Assembly (NCBI GenBank): GCA_007133845.1
Contig: SLLY01000001.1
Coordinates: 1 to 7,495, forward strand
DNA length: 7,495 nucleotides
DNA from: Candidatus Woesearchaeota archaeon
GTDB taxonomy: Archaea > Nanobdellota > Nanobdellia > CSSed11-243R1
Direction: 5' to 3'
Shown here: piece by piece, positions 6,021 through 7,495 of the stretch
Layout: every line of letters starts with the position of its first letter
Position numbering within the stretch: position 1 is the first letter of the stretch
Program-made: the position numbers and the translations under genes
Notes under the pieces: generated by a model
Databases searched by the model: none
Told to the model about the DNA's origin: nothing
The model's input: the letters and a program-made list of their open reading frames with translations, nothing else

Positions 6021-6036
6021 TAATATAAATATTTAT
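6021..6036 (-). promoter_or_regulatory. TATA-like region of the CxxC/membrane protein operon
   Basis: An AT-only stretch (AATATTTATATTA) lies 32-47 nt before the ATG at 5989, directly after the tRNA-Gly 3' end. Either of two overlapping TATA-like words could serve. The short gap means the operon may also be read through from the tRNA. Confidence 0.4.
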
Positions 6037-6055
6037 GTAAATGCGGCGACCGGGA

Positions 6056-6137
6056 CTTTCTAAACTTTTAGGTTAAACTTTACGCTTAATTTGTCAGTTC
6101 AAAACTAAACTCATTTTGCGTGTTCCCCAAAAATTCA
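6056..6137 (-). other. 82-nt intron in the T-loop of tRNA-Gly (site 59/60)
   Basis: The T-stem CCGGG/CCCGG is the outer helix. T54-T55-C56 (6143-6141) pairs with intron GAA (6060-6058), with an A-A mismatch as fourth pair. Bulges AAT (6139-6137) and AGT (6057-6055) carry the cuts. The inner helix GAATTTTTGGG pairs with CCTAAAAGTTT, including wobbles. The result is the common T-loop TTCAAAT. This is the longest intron in the window and has no ORF. Confidence 0.85.
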
Positions 6138-6158
6138 TTTGAACCCGGGTCACAAGCT

Positions 6159-6181
6159 ATTTGCTGCTTTTTTTAAAACAG
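6159..6181 (-). other. 23-nt canonical anticodon-loop intron of tRNA-Gly (37/38)
   Basis: This is a textbook BHB. The outer helix is the anticodon stem, the central 4-bp helix pairs TTGC (32-35) with GCAA in the intron, and the 3-nt bulges are CAC and ATA. The inner hairpin is TGTTTT/AAAGCA with an A4 loop. Cutting after the second base of each bulge gives anticodon loop TTGCCAA. Confidence 0.93.
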
Positions 6182-6203
6182 TGGCAAGCTCGCATCCTAA
6201 CCA

Positions 6204-6252
6204 TTGTCCGATTTTCTTTCGATAAAATTTCTTCTTTCAAAAGAAAATGTCT
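6204..6252 (-). other. 49-nt intron in the D-loop of tRNA-Gly
   Basis: GTCT (6258-6255, the D-stem 5' strand) pairs with intron GGAC (6209-6206) as central helix. Bulges AGA (6254-6252) and AAT (6205-6203) place the cuts. The inner hairpin ATTTTCTTTT/GAAAGAAAAT is 10 bp with one wobble. No outer helix is visible, so this is a relaxed (one-sided) motif. Splicing restores GTCTAGTGGTTAGG, with the cut after G15. Confidence 0.85.
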
Positions 6253-6292
6253 CTAGACTATCGCCGCATTAAAACTAAAAATACTTTTACAT

Positions 6293-6303
6293 AAATATAA
6301 AGT
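6293..6303 (-). promoter_or_regulatory. TATA box of tRNA-Gly
   Basis: CTTTATATTTA is centred about 30 nt upstream of the tRNA 5' end, as expected for an archaeal tRNA promoter. It is back to back with the promoter of the + strand Taw1 gene. Confidence 0.6.
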
Positions 6304-6319
6304 TTGCGTAATAGAATTA

Positions 6320-6329
6320 TTTTTAAATA
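6320..6329 (+). promoter_or_regulatory. TATA box of taw1
   Basis: TTTTTAAATA is centred about 28 nt before the ATG at 6353. Initiation about 25 nt downstream would give a leaderless mRNA, consistent with the absence of a Shine-Dalgarno in the AT-only sequence before the start. Confidence 0.55.
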
Positions 6330-6352
6330 CACAATTTAATTTTTATATTGTT

Positions 6353-7300
6353 ATGGCTTCATCTATGCTAAATGAAAAACAAAAAAAAATTTTCATTAGA
6401 CAACATTACGGACTAGCAGGAAAACATTCTGCTGTAAAAGTTTGTGGTTGGACTAGAAAATCGCTCCACGATAAAGGGGTATGTTACAAGCAAAAATTTT
6501 ATGGAATTCCTTGTCATAGATGTCTTCAGTTTACTCCAACAGTTAATTCATGTACTCAAAATTGTAAATTTTGTTGGAGGCTTGGTTCATACAATTATGA
6601 TGATAATTTAAATGATTGGGACAAACCAAAAGAAATAGTCGATAAAAGTATTGAAGCACAGAGAAGACTACTTTCTGGTTTTCCAGGTTCTACTTGCAAC
6701 ATTGAAAAATGGAAAGAAGCACAAAAACCTAAACAAGTAGCTATCTCTCTTGCAGGAGAACCTACAATTTATCCTAAACTTGGAAAACTTATCGAAGAAT
6801 TTCATAAATTAAGTATGAGTACTTTTTTGGTTACAAATGGAACATTACCAAAAAGTTTGAAAAATTTAAAAACACTTCCAACACAAATGTATGTCACTTT
6901 AGCATCGCCAGATTCTAAAACATTTGAAAAACTTTGTCAACCCAATATACCTAATGCTTGGGAAAATCTGAAAAAAACATTAAGTATTTTTCAAAATCTA
7001 AATACTAGAAAAGTAATAAGATTAACTTTAGTAAAAGGACATAATATGCATTCTATAGAAAACTATGCAAAATTAATTAAAAAAGCAAACCCTGATTTTG
7101 TAGAAGTAAAAGCTTTTATGAGTGTAGGTGGAGCTAGAAAACGTTTAGAATATGAAGCAATGCCTTTTCATGAAGAGATAGTTGATTTCGCTAAAGAATT
7201 AGGTGATAATTTAAAAATTAAATTTGCAGAAGAACAAAAAGAAAGTAGAGTAGCACTTCTCACAAATAAAAATAAGAAAGAGTGGAATATACACTCTTAA
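6353..7300 (+). CDS. taw1: tRNA 4-demethylwyosine synthase (TYW1/Taw1), radical SAM
   Basis: Taw1 condenses pyruvate carbons onto N1-methylguanosine-37 of tRNA-Phe to form 4-demethylwyosine, the tricyclic core of wyosine bases. At 315 residues it has the usual archaeal length without the flavodoxin domain of eukaryotic TYW1. The radical SAM motif CTQNCKFCW gives Cys67, 71 and 74. The second [4Fe-4S] set is Cys31, 44 and 57; the 13-residue spacings and the 10-residue step to Cys67 equal those I recall for the Methanocaldococcus enzyme (26, 39, 52, 62). Lys46, two residues after Cys44, corresponds to the pyruvate Schiff-base lysine. GEPTIYP (135-141) and VTNGT (160-164) are SAM-binding segments. 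The gene stands alone on the + strand, divergent from tRNA-Gly, and ends 6 nt from a convergent gene. Identification is very firm. Confidence 0.97.
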   Translation: MASSMLNEKQKKIFIRQHYGLAGKHSAVKVCGWTRKSLHDKGVCYKQKFYGIPCHRCLQFTPTVNSCTQNCKFCWRLGSYNYDDNLNDWDKPKEIVDKSIEAQRRLLSGFPGSTCNIEKWKEAQKPKQVAISLAGEPTIYPKLGKLIEEFHKLSMSTFLVTNGTLPKSLKNLKTLPTQMYVTLASPDSKTFEKLCQPNIPNAWENLKKTLSIFQNLNTRKVIRLTLVKGHNMHSIENYAKLIKKANPDFVEVKAFMSVGGARKRLEYEAMPFHEEIVDFAKELGDNLKIKFAEEQKESRVALLTNKNKKEWNIHS

Positions 7301-7319
7301 TTTTTATCACTTTTTTTCT
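7301..7319 (+). terminator. T-rich terminator of taw1
   Basis: Right after the stop codon the + strand reads T5-ATCAC-T7-CT, a typical archaeal poly-T termination region. It overlaps the last codons of the convergent gene. Confidence 0.45.
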
Positions 7320-7495
7320 TCAACATTTATTTGCTCTTCTTTTTTCTTATCTATTTTAATTTTTCTTACTATATCTTTTTTTTCTTTTAAAAGTCTAATT
7401 TTAACAATATCCAAAAATCTTAAAGGATATACTTTACTTACTCTATTTTTAATTTCTCTCTGCATTTTATTTGTTGATAATGCAATTATCAATGA
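7307..7495 (-). CDS. C-terminal part of an unrecognised basic protein
   Basis: The frame is open through the right edge, so the start is outside the window; the TTG at 7492 is probably an internal Leu. About 62 residues are visible: a short hydrophobic stretch (IIALST), an amphipathic basic segment (NRVSKVYPLRFLDIV) and a highly charged Lys/Glu tail ending VEEKK. I cannot assign a family. The low-complexity tail resembles the disordered end of a nucleic-acid-binding or membrane-peripheral protein, but that is a guess. It converges on taw1 with a 6-nt gap. The open frame, sensible composition and dense packing favour a real gene. Confidence 0.5.
   Translation of the reverse strand, partial: SLIIALSTNKMQREIKNRVSKVYPLRFLDIVKIRLLKEKKDIVRKIKIDKKKEEQINVEEKK

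Larger units (their letters stand above)
6042..6267 (-). tRNA. tRNA-Gly (GCC) interrupted by three introns
   Basis: The acceptor stem pairs GCGGCGA (6267-6261) with TCGCCGC (6049-6043), with discriminator A at 6042 and no encoded CCA. The anticodon stem CGAGC/GCTTG encloses TTGCCA, anticodon GCC at 6185-6183. The T-stem is CCGGG (6148-6144) with CCCGG (6054-6050). The gene is 226 nt long. Removing 6204-6252 (D-loop), 6159-6181 (anticodon loop, 37/38) and 6056-6137 (T-loop) leaves a 72-nt cloverleaf with D-arm GTCTAGTGGTTAGGAT, anticodon loop TTGCCAA and T-loop TTCAAAT. All three arms then have standard sizes and conserved bases (G18G19, TTCAA). Every splice site can be placed by a BHB-like fold, so this is a real multi-intron gene and not a degraded copy. 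Confidence 0.93.

Noticed and set aside
6056..6137. C/D box guide RNA inside the T-loop intron of tRNA-Gly
   Set aside because: A CTGA word is present, but no RTGATGA-like C box pairs with it, and the guided base would be A58, not C56. The complementarity alone is listed as a low-interest finding.
6042..6267. Degenerate tRNA pseudogene or remnant of integration at a tRNA
   Set aside because: All stems are intact and all insertions are removable through BHB-like folds to give a normal tRNA; no integrase or repeat of the tRNA end is present.
1..7495. CRISPR array, insertion sequence or transposase
   Set aside because: I saw no regularly spaced direct repeats, no terminal inverted repeats and no transposase or integrase motifs in any frame.

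Overview
The window is about 7.5 kb of AT-rich DNA from an archaeon. The evidence is archaeal-type tRNA introns bounded by bulge-helix-bulge (BHB) folds, a stand-alone archaeal TYW1/Taw1 with both iron-sulfur cysteine sets, pilin-like proteins with class III (KKG) signal peptides, a TadC/FlaJ-type membrane platform, TATA boxes about 25-30 nt upstream of starts, and GGTGAT/GAGGTG-type ribosome binding sites. Low GC, compact overlapping genes and several introns per tRNA suggest a DPANN-type lineage, but the phylum cannot be fixed from this window.

Layout. (1) 1-503 (+): 3' part of endonuclease III. (2) 490-5242 (-): a pilus or secretion cluster. It reads from a TadC-like platform protein (5236-3275) through six pilin-like proteins (3226-635) to a 47-residue perfect coiled coil (633-490). 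Most junctions overlap or are 1-9 nt apart. A second TATA box and the strongest Shine-Dalgarno sequence in the window precede the first pilin gene. No assembly ATPase or prepilin peptidase is present. (3) 5285-5388 (-): tRNA-Val(UAC) with a 31-nt intron in the T-loop. (4) 5422-5989 (-): a two-gene unit, a cytosolic protein with four CxxC pairs followed 1 nt later by a membrane-anchored protein with eight cysteines. (5) 6042-6267 (-): tRNA-Gly(GCC) spread over 226 nt with three introns, in the D-loop (49 nt), anticodon loop (23 nt) and T-loop (82 nt). (6) 6353-7300 (+): Taw1, which makes the wyosine precursor on tRNA-Phe. (7) 7307-7495 (-): C-terminal end of an unrecognised basic protein.

The main discovery is in the tRNAs. 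Both T-loop introns interrupt the same site (59/60) and use the same fold: the T-stem is the outer helix, the invariant T54-T55-C56 pairs with GAA near the intron's 3' end, and 3-nt bulges place the cuts so that a normal 7-nt T-loop results. The D-loop intron carries a copy-like competitor of the D-stem 3' strand. Removing all four introns gives cloverleaves of 73 nt (Val) and 72 nt (Gly).

The pilin cluster is the second point of interest. It encodes six divergent pilin-like subunits with one platform protein, including an Ig-like candidate, a six-cysteine candidate and one with an atypical signal. This looks more like a hetero-oligomeric surface machine than a simple one-pilin filament.
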